A stretch of 64,000 bases of DNA. Source: Bacteroidales bacterium (lineage in GTDB: Bacteria; Bacteroidota; Bacteroidia; Bacteroidales; F082). The notes beneath the pieces are model-generated. The model worked only from the letters and a program-made list of their open reading frames with translations. It was not told the origin of the DNA and did no database searches. Made by a program: the position numbers and the translations under genes. The stretch is taken from NCBI GenBank assembly GCA_017549805.1, contig JAFYNJ010000011.1:1-64000 (forward strand), read 5' to 3'. Positions 32,169 to 41,020 of this stretch are shown here, piece by piece (the first letter of the stretch is position 1; every line of letters starts with the position of its first letter).

Positions 32169-34317
32169 GAGAAAGAGATTATTGATAATTACGGCTTTGC
32201 TGTTTTCCGTGATGGTGGCCAAAGCCGACGAAGGCATGTGGTTGCCTTACGCTTTGAACGGCCAGAACCTGGCTGAGATGCAGGCCTTGGGCTGCAAGCT
32301 CACTGCCGAGCAGATCTTCAGCTTCAACCAACCCAGCATCAAGGATGCCATCGTCCAGTTCGGCGGCGGCTGCACCGGCGAGATCATCTCTCCTGAAGGC
32401 CTGTTGCTTACCAACCACCACTGTGGCTTGAGCTTCGTGCAGAAGCACTCTTCGGTGGAGCATGACTATCTCACCGACGGTTTCTGGGCCAACGAGAAGA
32501 GTCAAGAGCTGCCCAACCCGGGTCTATCTGTGCTCTTCCTCAACCATGTCGAAGACGTGACGGAAGCCGTGTTGTCAGGTGTTACTGCCGAGACCACCGA
32601 GGCCGAGCGTGAAGAACTCGTGGAAAAGAACATTCGCCAACTGGAGAAAGACCGCAAAGGCGACCGTAAGGTGCGCGTGGAGGTGGTGCCTTTCTACAGC
32701 GGCAACCAGTATATCCTGTTCGAATACGATGAGTACAAGGACGTGCGTCTGGTGTGCTGTCCGCCTTGGGGCATCGGCAAGTTTGGCGCCGACACCGACA
32801 ACTGGACCTGGCCGCGCCACAAAGGCGATTTCAACGTGTTCCGTGTCTATACCGCCCCCGATGGCAGTCCTGCCGACTATTCCGCCGATAACATCCCGAT
32901 GAAGAGCAAGTGGTATCTTCCCATTAATCTGGACGGCGTGAAGCCCGGCGACTATGCCATGATTCTCGGTTATCCCGGCTCCACCGACCGCTACTCCACT
33001 TCTTACACGGTGAAGAACGTCATCGAGGAAGAAGGCCCTGCCATCATCGACTGCCGCACCACCAAGCTCGACAACTACCGCAAACACATGGACGCCGACC
33101 AAGAGGTTTTCATCAAGTATGCCTCCAAGCAGGCCAGCGTGTCGAACTATTGGAAATACTACATCGGACAGGTGAAGCAACTCAAGCGCAACCATGTGTA
33201 TGAGCGCCGCCAAGCCCAAGAGGAGGACTTCGCGAGATGGGTGGGTGCCGATGAAAGCCGCAAGGCCGAATATGGCGATATCTTCAAGGGTATCAAAGCC
33301 AAGTGGGACATTCTCGACAAGATTGAAAAGTCGTTTGTCTATCACCGCGAAGCCGGCTGGAACGGCGGTGAGGCTATCGCTTTCAGCCGTAGGTTCCGTG
33401 GCATCAACAAGATGATCGAGGAGAAGGCCGACAAGGAGGACATCCAGATTGCCGCCGAGAAGCTCAATGGCAGTGTGGAGACCTTCTTCAAGGACTACAG
33501 CATGCCTTTGGACCAAGACGTGACGGCCGCTTTGTTGAACCTGTTCTACAAGAACATTTCCTCCGACCTGATGCCTTCAGAGGTGTTGAGAATCGGTCAG
33601 GAGAACAGCGGCGACTTCACGGAATGGGTGGCCAAAGCCTTTGAGAAGAGCGTGTTTACCGACAAGGCCCGTCTGGAAAAATGGCTGCAGAAGCCCAAGA
33701 AACTGGACAAGGATCCCATCTTCATGCTGTCGGAAAACATCATCGACTCCTACAACACCCTCTATGGCCGTTATGCTGAAGCCCAAAACCTCGGCAATGC
33801 AGGCGAGCGCCTTTACATGAAAGGCTTGATGGAGATGCAGAGCGACCGCAACTTCTATCCCGACGCCAACTTCACCATGCGTCTGACCTACGGCACCGTG
33901 GAACCTTACAAGGCCGCCGATGCCGTCAACTACAACTACTACACCACCATGGACGGTGTGATGGCCAAATATGTGCCCGGCAACTGGGAATTCGACATCC
34001 CACAGGATGTCCGCGACCTCGTGGCGAAGAAAGACTATGGCCGCTATGCCAACGAGAATGGAGAGCTGGTCGTGAACTTCATCACCACCAACGACATCAC
34101 TGGTGGCAACTCAGGCAGTCCCGTCATCGACGGCGAGGGCAACCTCATCGGCTTGGCCTTCGACGGCAACTGGGAAGCCATGAGCGGCGACCTCAGCTTC
34201 GAGCAGAAGGTACAGCGCACCATCTGCGTGGATGCCAACTACCTCCTCTGGTGCATCGAGAAGGTCGGCAAGTGCGACAACATCATCAAGGAGTTGGTGA
34301 TCAAATCCAATGAGTAG
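32167..34317 (+). CDS. S46-family dipeptidyl peptidase, DPP7-like
   Basis: A 716-aa periplasmic serine exopeptidase that releases dipeptides from peptide N-termini, as in asaccharolytic Bacteroidales. The signal peptide is KRLLIITALLFSVMVAKA, and the mature N-terminus starts with the family's DEGMWLP. Catalytic residues are His85 (LLTNHHCG), an Asp in DNWTWPRHKGDFNVFRVY, and Ser649 (GGNSGSPV). The S1-pocket residue 18 after the serine is Gly667 (AFDGNWE). In Porphyromonas gingivalis the matching residue is Gly in DPP7 and Arg in DPP11. The enzyme should therefore prefer hydrophobic P1 residues rather than Asp or Glu. The stop overlaps the next gene by 8 nt. Confidence 0.9.
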   Translation: MRKRLLIITALLFSVMVAKADEGMWLPYALNGQNLAEMQALGCKLTAEQIFSFNQPSIKDAIVQFGGGCTGEIISPEGLLLTNHHCGLSFVQKHSSVEHDYLTDGFWANEKSQELPNPGLSVLFLNHVEDVTEAVLSGVTAETTEAEREELVEKNIRQLEKDRKGDRKVRVEVVPFYSGNQYILFEYDEYKDVRLVCCPPWGIGKFGADTDNWTWPRHKGDFNVFRVYTAPDGSPADYSADNIPMKSKWYLPINLDGVKPGDYAMILGYPGSTDRYSTSYTVKNVIEEEGPAIIDCRTTKLDNYRKHMDADQEVFIKYASKQASVSNYWKYYIGQVKQLKRNHVYERRQAQEEDFARWVGADESRKAEYGDIFKGIKAKWDILDKIEKSFVYHREAGWNGGEAIAFSRRFRGINKMIEEKADKEDIQIAAEKLNGSVETFFKDYSMPLDQDVTAALLNLFYKNISSDLMPSEVLRIGQENSGDFTEWVAKAFEKSVFTDKARLEKWLQKPKKLDKDPIFMLSENIIDSYNTLYGRYAEAQNLGNAGERLYMKGLMEMQSDRNFYPDANFTMRLTYGTVEPYKAADAVNYNYYTTMDGVMAKYVPGNWEFDIPQDVRDLVAKKDYGRYANENGELVVNFITTNDITGGNSGSPVIDGEGNLIGLAFDGNWEAMSGDLSFEQKVQRTICVDANYLLWCIEKVGKCDNIIKELVIKSNE

Positions 34318-35341
34318 GGCTTTCACAAAAGAAGGCGATCAGGAAGCGATTCCGATGGTGCCCCTCAGGGCCTACCTGCCGGAGGGCGTGCCCAATTATG
34401 TCACCAAAGAAGGGCTCGCTGCACTCAACGAGGAGCTGAAAGGCCTTGAGGCAGAACTTGCCAAGGCAGGTGACAACTACATCATGAGCAACTTCATCGA
34501 GGCGAAGATGAAGTTGCTCATCAGCCGTATCAATAGCGCTGTTGAAATCGACCTTTCCAAGGCCAACAAGGAAACGGTGAGCTTTGGAGCATGGGTGCGC
34601 TACAATGGGCGCGTGGTGCGAATTGTGGGCGTGGATGAGGCTGATGTGAACAAAGGTCTCATCTCGTTTACCTCACCACTTGCCAAGTCCTTGACAGGCA
34701 AAAAGGCTGGTGAGATTGTTGAGTTGAAAGGACCCAAAGGCACGGAAAGAATCACGGTGGAGGAAGTGTCGTTCGAGCCGATGGAACTGACTGAGATAGT
34801 GAGTGAAACACACGCACCTTCGTCATTGCGAGGAGCGTCAGCGACGAAGCAATCCACTGTTGACAAGTATGGATTGCTTCGGTCGTTCCTCCCTCGCAAT
34901 GACGAACAGCATAACGACATGGACATGCCAGTCCCTGCTGACGAATCCCATCAATTTGTCCCCGAGGTGGATCCCATGGAATTCCTTCCCATTGTCAACG
35001 AGCGCGGCAACATCGCGGGGCGGGCATTGTATATGGAGTTGCACAATGGAAACAAAATACTGCACCCTGTTGTGCATCTGCATGTGGTCAATGGCAAGGG
35101 AGAGACCACAAGGCGTTACTGGTGGCATGTGGCATTCGGCGACACCCCAGAGAAAACGCTCAAGCGGAAGATGCAGGAAATCCTTGGATTATCGGGAGTG
35201 AAACCGCTGCTGAAGCGGCAATACATCAGAGAGGCCAAGACCGAAAAGGAGCTGGTTTACATATTCACGGTCGTCTCTAAAGAGGACTTGCCCCCATCCC
35301 CTGAAGGAAAAGATTATCTTGAGCTGTTTGCGAAAGATTAA
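34310..35341 (+). CDS. GreA/GreB-like factor fused to a degenerate Nudix-like domain
   Basis: A 343-aa fusion. Residues 1-155 match the Bacteroidota Gre factor: MSRAFTKEGDQE, then LPEGVPNYVTKEGLAALNEE (shortened helical part) and the FKBP-like C-terminal domain with VSFGAWVRYNG and GLISFTSPLAKSLTGK. Residues 225-335 resemble the Nudix proteins of the IPP-isomerase-like group: FLPIVNERGNIAGRAL, then ELHNGNKILHPVVHLHVVNGKGE. The segment between that and the Nudix box is about 14 residues shorter than usual. In the box, GDTPEKTLKRKMQEILGL (277-294), the catalytic REXXEE reads RKMQEI, so hydrolysis is unlikely. The linker 171-199 is encoded by an inserted 84-bp palindromic repeat. The start overlaps the S46 stop by 8 nt. 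Confidence 0.75.
   Translation: MSRAFTKEGDQEAIPMVPLRAYLPEGVPNYVTKEGLAALNEELKGLEAELAKAGDNYIMSNFIEAKMKLLISRINSAVEIDLSKANKETVSFGAWVRYNGRVVRIVGVDEADVNKGLISFTSPLAKSLTGKKAGEIVELKGPKGTERITVEEVSFEPMELTEIVSETHAPSSLRGASATKQSTVDKYGLLRSFLPRNDEQHNDMDMPVPADESHQFVPEVDPMEFLPIVNERGNIAGRALYMELHNGNKILHPVVHLHVVNGKGETTRRYWWHVAFGDTPEKTLKRKMQEILGLSGVKPLLKRQYIREAKTEKELVYIFTVVSKEDLPPSPEGKDYLELFAKD
34821..34904 (+). repeat. Palindromic repeat copy R2, in frame inside the Gre/Nudix-like gene
   Basis: An 84-bp element with ends CGTCATTGCGAG and CTCGCAATGACG and an inner pair GCAATCCA (34849-34856) / TGGATTGC (34870-34877). It is open in the host frame and encodes about 29 residues, from the second serine of APSS through PRND. 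Its length is a multiple of three, so the host frame is kept on both sides. Confidence 0.85.
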
Positions 35342-35347
35342 AAAATG

Positions 35348-35379
35348 ACAGGGGGCTGACCATATGGTCAGCCCCCTGT
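35348..35379. terminator. Bidirectional terminator: perfect 32-bp palindrome
   Basis: Sixteen bases at 35348-35363 (ACAGGGGGCTGACCAT) are exactly complementary to 35364-35379. It stands between the convergent Gre/Nudix-like and C25 genes. On the minus strand the stem is followed by TTTTTT, a strong terminator for the C25 gene; the plus-strand T-tract is weak. Confidence 0.8.
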
Positions 35380-35401
35380 TGATTTCCAGAAACGAACCGT
35401 C

Positions 35402-38400
35402 TTATCTGACGATCAGCTTCCCGTAATAGATATGACCCTGGATGTCGGTCATCCTGACGGTATAGATACCCGATGCGGTGATGCTATGCATCGTGTTGCC
35501 GTTGCCGTGGACCTGCTCTTTGCTCACCAGAGCGCCAAGGGCATTGTACACCTCAACGGTGGCATCCTCAAGTTCAACGCCTTCAGGAAGTGCGATGCGG
35601 AAGCTCTCGCCACGCTCCACCGGGTTCGGATAGATGCTCAAGGCCTTCGGCTCGTCAAGCACGATGTTTTCCACGCGATTCCTGCTGGTGACCGTGCCGC
35701 TCAAGGCGACGGTGGCGGTGGCGCTACCCGTCGTCAGCGTGAGGGTGTTGCTGTAGCTGCCTGTGCTCAAGCCAGCCTTCATGCGGACATACACATTGGC
35801 GGTCAGGAAATCGATGCCCGTGTTGGGATCCGGATCGGGCGTCACAGGTGTATCCTCGTAGGTCAAGGTGAAGTCATCGACATTGAGGTAGAACTGGTCG
35901 GTGCAGTTGAAGTGACGGACGGCGATGTAGCCCGTCTGTCCAGCATAGGCGCTGAGATCCACCGTGCACTGATACCAAGAGCCTTGCGTACGGTCACCTC
36001 TGTCGCCGCCACGGCCGCCCTTGGAGGAAAGGGTCCACTCATTCAGCTTGGTGAAGCTGTTGGTGTTGGTGTTGCTGGTGGTGGAGACGAAGATGCCGAA
36101 GTGCTCGGCGGCATAGTTGGCATCCTGGGCGCAGGCATACATGGTGAAGGTACCGCCGAGGGTCACCTGCGGCGACACCAGCCAGTTGTCAGGCGTCAGT
36201 GCCGTCGTGGTGGCCTTGTTGTAGCTTTCGGAGGAGAGCATGTCGCTGCCGCCGTGGGCCGAAATGTTGTAGCCGCTCATCAAGGCACTGGCGAGTTGCC
36301 AGTTGTAGCCGTCACCATCCTTGTCGATGGTGGTCCAGCCGTCCATGGTGCCTTCGAAGCCCCAGGTCTGGGTGCCACGGTTGCGGCTGCCGGTGAGGGT
36401 CAGCGTGCTGCCATAGGTGCCGTTGGCCGTTGCACAGATCTCGAAGTTGGTCGGAGCCGTCACGGTGACGCTACCGCTGAGGTCGGTGCCGATGACAGCG
36501 AAGCTCTGGACTGCTGAAGGACCGTTGCCGTTCACATAGGTGAAGCCTGAGAGCGCATTGGGCGTTGCCATCAAGTTCTCGGTGTTGCCCGTGCTGCCGC
36601 TACCAGCCTTGGTCAACATGATCTGGTTGTTGCTGGTGATATAGGTGCCGCTGTAGCTGCTCGGCGAAGCCGGGTTGTAGTTGGTGTTGTCGCTGTAGAT
36701 GCGCAACGCACGGTTGGCAGAAGTGCTATACACATAGAACTTCGGTGAGTTGGAGCTGCTGCTCACATAGCTGCCCGTGTTGTCGTCCATTCCGATGACC
36801 AGGTTGCTGGTGCCATTGTAAACGAACGGCGTGCTCAGCGTGATGGTGGTCCAGCCAGAGGCGTTGAAGGTAACGCTGCCGCTATACACCTTGTCGCTCG
36901 ACGAGAGGGTCTCCCAACCCGTCTTGCTCGTGAAGGCAGTCTTGGTGGTGGTCTTCATGTAGAGGTCAACGGTACGTGTGGTGGACTTGGAGTTCGACAC
37001 CTTGAAGCTGATGGCCGTGATGGTGCCGGCGCCGCCAATCTCGTTGGCAGTATAGATCTGCTCGGTGAGCGAGTACTTGTAATAAGCGTAGGTGGGCAGG
37101 TAAGCGTTGGTGCTGGAGCCGCTGCCGATGGTGACATCGGAACTGCCGCCCGACGTTCCGTTGGCCTTGAACACGGCCGCCACGGTGACATCGTAGGCCG
37201 GCATGGTGAACTTGTTGTTGCTCACGCTGAGCGTGCTGGTGACATCGCCCGTCTTATACACAACCCACTGGTAGAAGCTGCATCCGCTGGCCGGCGTGGC
37301 GGTGAGGGTGACCGTTTCGCCTTGGCTGGCCGTGGTCTTGTTGGCCGTGATGGTTCCATTGTTGACAGCAGCCACCATGACGTTGTAGGTCTCGGCCACC
37401 TGCACCTCAGTGAAGTTGGCCACCAGTGAAGCGGTGGCGTTGACGGTGAAGCTGTAGGTCGCGCTTGTGGAGACCTGGCTGCCGTTCTTGGTCCAGTTGG
37501 TGAAGGTATAACCGTTGTTGGCATTAGCTGTCAAGGTTGCCGTGCTGCCATAGTTGTAAGTGCCCGTACCGCTGATGGTGCCGCCTGCGGTCGGGTTGGC
37601 AGTAGCGGTGATGCTATAGCTATTCAGCGTGAAGACAGCGACGTATGCTGCATCGGCAGTAGCGGTGAAGGAATAGTTGGCGTTGGTCGACACCTGGGTG
37701 CCGTTCTTCGTCCACTTGCTGAAGGTGTAGCCCGTGGCTGCAGTGGCCTTCAAGGTGACGGTGCTGCCTTCCTCGTAGGTGCCGGCACCCGTGACGGTAC
37801 CGCCTGCGGTCGGGCTCGCCGTAGCCGTGATGGTGTATTCGTTGACCGTGGTACCGCCAGCAAAGCTCTTGGTGAGCTGAATCTGGTTGTTGGAGGTGAT
37901 GTAGGTGCCGCTGTAGCTGGTCGGCGAAGCGGGATTATAGTTGGTGTTGTCGCTATAGATTCGCAATGCACGGTTGGCCGAGGTGCTATATACGTAGAAC
38001 TGCGGCGAGTTGGAGCTGCTGCTCACATAGCTGCCCGTGTTGTCATCCATGCCGACGATCAGGTTGTTCGTGCCATTGTAAACGAACGGCGTGCTCAGCG
38101 TGATGACAGTCCAGCCAGAGGCATTGAAGGTAACGCTGCCGCTAAACACCTTGTCGCTCGACGAGAGGGTCTCCCAGCCTGTCTTGCTCGTGAAGGCGGT
38201 CTTGGTGGTATGTTTCATGTACAGGTCAACGGTACGTGTCGTGGACTTGGAGTTCGACACCTTGAAAGCGATGGCGGTGATGGTGCCGGCCTCGCCAATC
38301 TCACTGGCGGTATAGATCTGCTCGGTAAGTGAATACTTGTAGTAGGCGTAGGTGGGCAGGTAAGCGTTGGTGCTGGAGCCGCTGCCGATGGTGATGTCGG

Positions 38401-40921
38401 TGGTCTGCGAATCGCTGAAGTTGGCGACGTAGGTGCCGGCTTCGGTGACGCTGAAGGTGTAGGTCTCGCTAGTGGAAACCGCCGTACCGTTCTTGGTCCA
38501 GTTGACGAAGTGATAGCCGTTGGCCGGGGTAGCCGTCAAGGTGCAGCTGGTGCCATGTTCGAAGGTGCCGCCGCCGCTGACGGAGCCACCAGCACTCGGG
38601 TTGGCCGAGGCAGTGACCGTGTAGCTCTTCTTGGTGAAGTTGGCCACGTAGGAAGCATTAGCCGTCACGGTGAAGCTATAGGTGGCGTTGGTCGAGACCT
38701 GGGTGCCGTTCTTCGTCCACTTGGTGAAGTTGTAACCCGTGGCCGGGGTGGCAACCAAGGTAGCCGTGCTGTTCTCGGCATAGGTGCCGGCACCAGTGAT
38801 GGTACCGCCTGCCGTCGGGCTGGCCGTAGCCGTGATGGTATAGTTGGTGGTGGAGCTTCCGCCGCCTACGGTGATGGTGCCAAGGTAGGTGACCTTGTTA
38901 TAGCCGAAGACGCAGAGCGTAAGATCGCCGCTGTTGTTGCCGGGTGCGGTGAGGGTGATGGTAGCCTTGTTGTTGGCCACGGTAGCCTTACCAAGGATGA
39001 CATGGTTGGCGTTGGTGATGGTAGCCACGGCGCCGTTGCCATTGGTGACATTCACCGTATAGGTGGTAGCCGTTGACTCGATGCTGCCGTTATGGGTAAC
39101 CGTCATGGATTGCGGAGTGGAGGTACGGACCATCAGGGTCGGGTCGCCATAGACGATCCAAGCCTGGTAGGTACCGACAGCCTGTTGTTCCGAAGTGCTA
39201 TAGTTGTCGAAAATACCCATCAAGCCATTGATGGAGATACCACCGAAGGTGCGCTTGGTATTGCTTTGTTCCGTCAAAATGTCGATGCAATTGTCCTGAC
39301 CCCACATGGGCGGAATCCAAGGCTGGCTGATGTAGGACATCAAGGTGCCAATAGCACCGGTAGGATTGCTGCCGTTGGTAGCGTTCATCCAAGCCTCTGC
39401 AAAGCAGTCGCCGCTCGAATAGTCGTACTTACCGACGAGGCAAGCCACCGAGAAAATGAAGGGCAGCTTGTTGTCGTTGGTCAAGGCATTGACGTGGCTG
39501 TTGGCATAATAGACATAGCCGCTGGAGTTGGCGCCCCAAGCGGTTTCCTGGCCGTGGTTGGCGTAGTTGATAATACCCAAACCACTGTTGATGTCGGATG
39601 AAATCTGCGAGGAGGTGGCGGTGTATCCAGAAAGGTTGGCATAGCGTTGATAGACGGTGGAATAGCCGTAGTTCAACAGGTCGGTGCGGATGTTGTTAAT
39701 GTGTTGGTAGTCGTCCTCGTTGTTGTGGCCTGAGCCGCCTTCTTTACGGGAGATACCTGAAGCGACCTTCAGCCAAGTGGCGGAGGTGGTCAGATCGCGC
39801 TCGTAGGTGATGGCACGGTTGGCCTGGGTGGTCACACGTGAAGTGCTATTGGCGCAGAAACGGCCGATGATGACGTCGTTGTAGATGTCGCTACCGACGA
39901 TCTGTCCGTAGGCGTTGTCGCCTTTGCCACCGTAGCTGGAACCTCCACCGCTGTAGGAATAACCCGGAATCTGGCCCACATCGCCGACGAGCAGCACATG
40001 GCTCAGGTTGTTGTTGGCATTGTATTGGTTCTTGATATAGGTTTGGATGGCCGAATAGGTGGAGCCGGCGGTGCTGGTGCCCACGATGGTGGTGTTGATG
40101 CCGCGGGTCTTCTTCCAGTTGACGAAGTCGGTCATATAGCTCATGTAGCTATCGTAGCAGATGATGAGCAGATCGCCGTCTTCATCGAGCGGAGTGTATT
40201 TGGCCATGCCTTCCTCGTAGTTGAGGAAGTGGCGCTGATAAACGCTCTTGAAGTCAGGATCCATCTTCACCTCGTTGCTGCGACGGCTTTCAATGACGTT
40301 GGTGCCCATGTTGTCCACCTTGTACATCTCCACGGTCATGTTGTAATACACACGGAGGGTCTTGGTAACGGGGTTGTAGGCGAAGGGATAGACAGCCATG
40401 TTCTGTCCACGGAAATCGCGGATGATATAGGGCTCGTACAAATCGAGGTTGCTGCTCGGGAAGAAAGCGTCCCGGCTATAGCATTCGCCGTAGGTGTAAG
40501 GCACGGTGGCGGGGTCGATGGAGCGGGGGAAGTCGCCCTTGGAGGGAGCGACCTCAACGCCTTCGAAGTCCATGTACTGGGCTTCGAGCACGCGTACGTT
40601 CATGCGGGCTTTGTCGCCGATCATCAACGGAACACCCGTCATAGGCATGTCGGGCTCGCCAGCATGGGCGGTGCTAATCGACTTGGGAACGGTGATGACC
40701 TTGGCCTCACCGCGCGGTGTGCTTACAGGAACGGCATAAAAACCGGGAACCTGGACTTGCACCTTGATGCTTTGTTCAGAAGAGGAAATAAGTTGGGTTT
40801 GGAAAGTTTCGGGACGGTCGCTAATGACCTTTGTCCACTGAGGTTTGGCCATGCTTTGCGCCAATGACACAGCGCTGATGGCCGCAAGAAACAATAGTAA
40901 AAAGAACTTTTTCATAAACAT
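35402..40921 (-). CDS. Gingipain-like C25 cysteine protease with T9SS sorting domain
   Basis: An 1839-aa secreted protease. The signal peptide is KKFFLLLFLAAISAVSLAQ, followed by a propeptide of about 230 residues. The C25 catalytic domain holds LSHVLLVGDVGQIPGY, the catalytic His456 in NYANHGQETAWG and Cys494 in FSVACLVGKYD, as in Arg/Lys gingipains. C-terminal to it come a gingipain-type Ig domain, two pairs of InlB-like repeats, two copies of a 178-residue domain starting TIGSGSSTNAYLPTY, a jelly-roll domain (about 36,000-36,400), and a Por sorting domain (LSIYPNPVERGESF to HIYYGKLIVR). It probably cleaves host or dietary protein on the cell surface. The P1 preference cannot be read. ATG 40915 is an alternative start. 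The promoter is at 40951-40958. Confidence 0.9.
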   Translation of the reverse strand: MFMKKFFLLLFLAAISAVSLAQSMAKPQWTKVISDRPETFQTQLISSSEQSIKVQVQVPGFYAVPVSTPRGEAKVITVPKSISTAHAGEPDMPMTGVPLMIGDKARMNVRVLEAQYMDFEGVEVAPSKGDFPRSIDPATVPYTYGECYSRDAFFPSSNLDLYEPYIIRDFRGQNMAVYPFAYNPVTKTLRVYYNMTVEMYKVDNMGTNVIESRRSNEVKMDPDFKSVYQRHFLNYEEGMAKYTPLDEDGDLLIICYDSYMSYMTDFVNWKKTRGINTTIVGTSTAGSTYSAIQTYIKNQYNANNNLSHVLLVGDVGQIPGYSYSGGGSSYGGKGDNAYGQIVGSDIYNDVIIGRFCANSTSRVTTQANRAITYERDLTTSATWLKVASGISRKEGGSGHNNEDDYQHINNIRTDLLNYGYSTVYQRYANLSGYTATSSQISSDINSGLGIINYANHGQETAWGANSSGYVYYANSHVNALTNDNKLPFIFSVACLVGKYDYSSGDCFAEAWMNATNGSNPTGAIGTLMSYISQPWIPPMWGQDNCIDILTEQSNTKRTFGGISINGLMGIFDNYSTSEQQAVGTYQAWIVYGDPTLMVRTSTPQSMTVTHNGSIESTATTYTVNVTNGNGAVATITNANHVILGKATVANNKATITLTAPGNNSGDLTLCVFGYNKVTYLGTITVGGGSSTTNYTITATASPTAGGTITGAGTYAENSTATLVATPATGYNFTKWTKNGTQVSTNATYSFTVTANASYVANFTKKSYTVTASANPSAGGSVSGGGTFEHGTSCTLTATPANGYHFVNWTKNGTAVSTSETYTFSVTEAGTYVANFSDSQTTDITIGSGSSTNAYLPTYAYYKYSLTEQIYTASEIGEAGTITAIAFKVSNSKSTTRTVDLYMKHTTKTAFTSKTGWETLSSSDKVFSGSVTFNASGWTVITLSTPFVYNGTNNLIVGMDDNTGSYVSSSSNSPQFYVYSTSANRALRIYSDNTNYNPASPTSYSGTYITSNNQIQLTKSFAGGTTVNEYTITATASPTAGGTVTGAGTYEEGSTVTLKATAATGYTFSKWTKNGTQVSTNANYSFTATADAAYVAVFTLNSYSITATANPTAGGTISGTGTYNYGSTATLTANANNGYTFTNWTKNGSQVSTSATYSFTVNATASLVANFTEVQVAETYNVMVAAVNNGTITANKTTASQGETVTLTATPASGCSFYQWVVYKTGDVTSTLSVSNNKFTMPAYDVTVAAVFKANGTSGGSSDVTIGSGSSTNAYLPTYAYYKYSLTEQIYTANEIGGAGTITAISFKVSNSKSTTRTVDLYMKTTTKTAFTSKTGWETLSSSDKVYSGSVTFNASGWTTITLSTPFVYNGTSNLVIGMDDNTGSYVSSSSNSPKFYVYSTSANRALRIYSDNTNYNPASPSSYSGTYITSNNQIMLTKAGSGSTGNTENLMATPNALSGFTYVNGNGPSAVQSFAVIGTDLSGSVTVTAPTNFEICATANGTYGSTLTLTGSRNRGTQTWGFEGTMDGWTTIDKDGDGYNWQLASALMSGYNISAHGGSDMLSSESYNKATTTALTPDNWLVSPQVTLGGTFTMYACAQDANYAAEHFGIFVSTTSNTNTNSFTKLNEWTLSSKGGRGGDRGDRTQGSWYQCTVDLSAYAGQTGYIAVRHFNCTDQFYLNVDDFTLTYEDTPVTPDPDPNTGIDFLTANVYVRMKAGLSTGSYSNTLTLTTGSATATVALSGTVTSRNRVENIVLDEPKALSIYPNPVERGESFRIALPEGVELEDATVEVYNALGALVSKEQVHGNGNTMHSITASGIYTVRMTDIQGHIYYGKLIVR
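36603..37140 (-). repeat. 540-bp domain repeat, copy B (first C25 gene)
   Basis: Encodes the second copy of the TIGSGSSTNAYLPTY domain of the first C25 protein. It is nearly identical at DNA level to copies at 37861-38400, 44281-44820 and 43478-44012. Confidence 0.8.
37861..38400 (-). repeat. 540-bp domain repeat, copy A (first C25 gene)
   Basis: Encodes the first copy of the domain, ending NNQIQLTKSF. Long identical stretches are shared with copy B, 720 bp away in the same gene. Confidence 0.8.
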
Positions 40922-40950
40922 AGAATTTAAAAGTTGTGTACAATTCTATG

Positions 40951-40958
40951 CAAAATTA
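40951..40958 (-). promoter_or_regulatory. -7 promoter box (TAATTTTG) for the first C25 gene
   Basis: Reads TAATTTTG on the minus strand, 29 nt before the ATG at 40921. A 7-bp inverted repeat (TAGAATT/AATTCTA, 40921-40948) spans the predicted leader. Confidence 0.55.
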
Positions 40959-41020
40959 ACAATGAAACCGAAGAAAACCAAGAATTTTAGTTAAAAATCT
41001 TTAAACTATCCTGTTTAAGG

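Noticed and set aside
34310..35341. Frameshift or pseudogene caused by the repeat insertion
   Set aside because: The frame is open from the Gre start to the normal Nudix-like C-terminus, so the gene is intact even though the Nudix site is degenerate.
39998..40867. Open frame of 289 codons on the plus strand opposite the first C25 gene
   Set aside because: The minus strand codes for a complete signal peptide and C25 propeptide here; the plus-strand product has no recognisable pattern.
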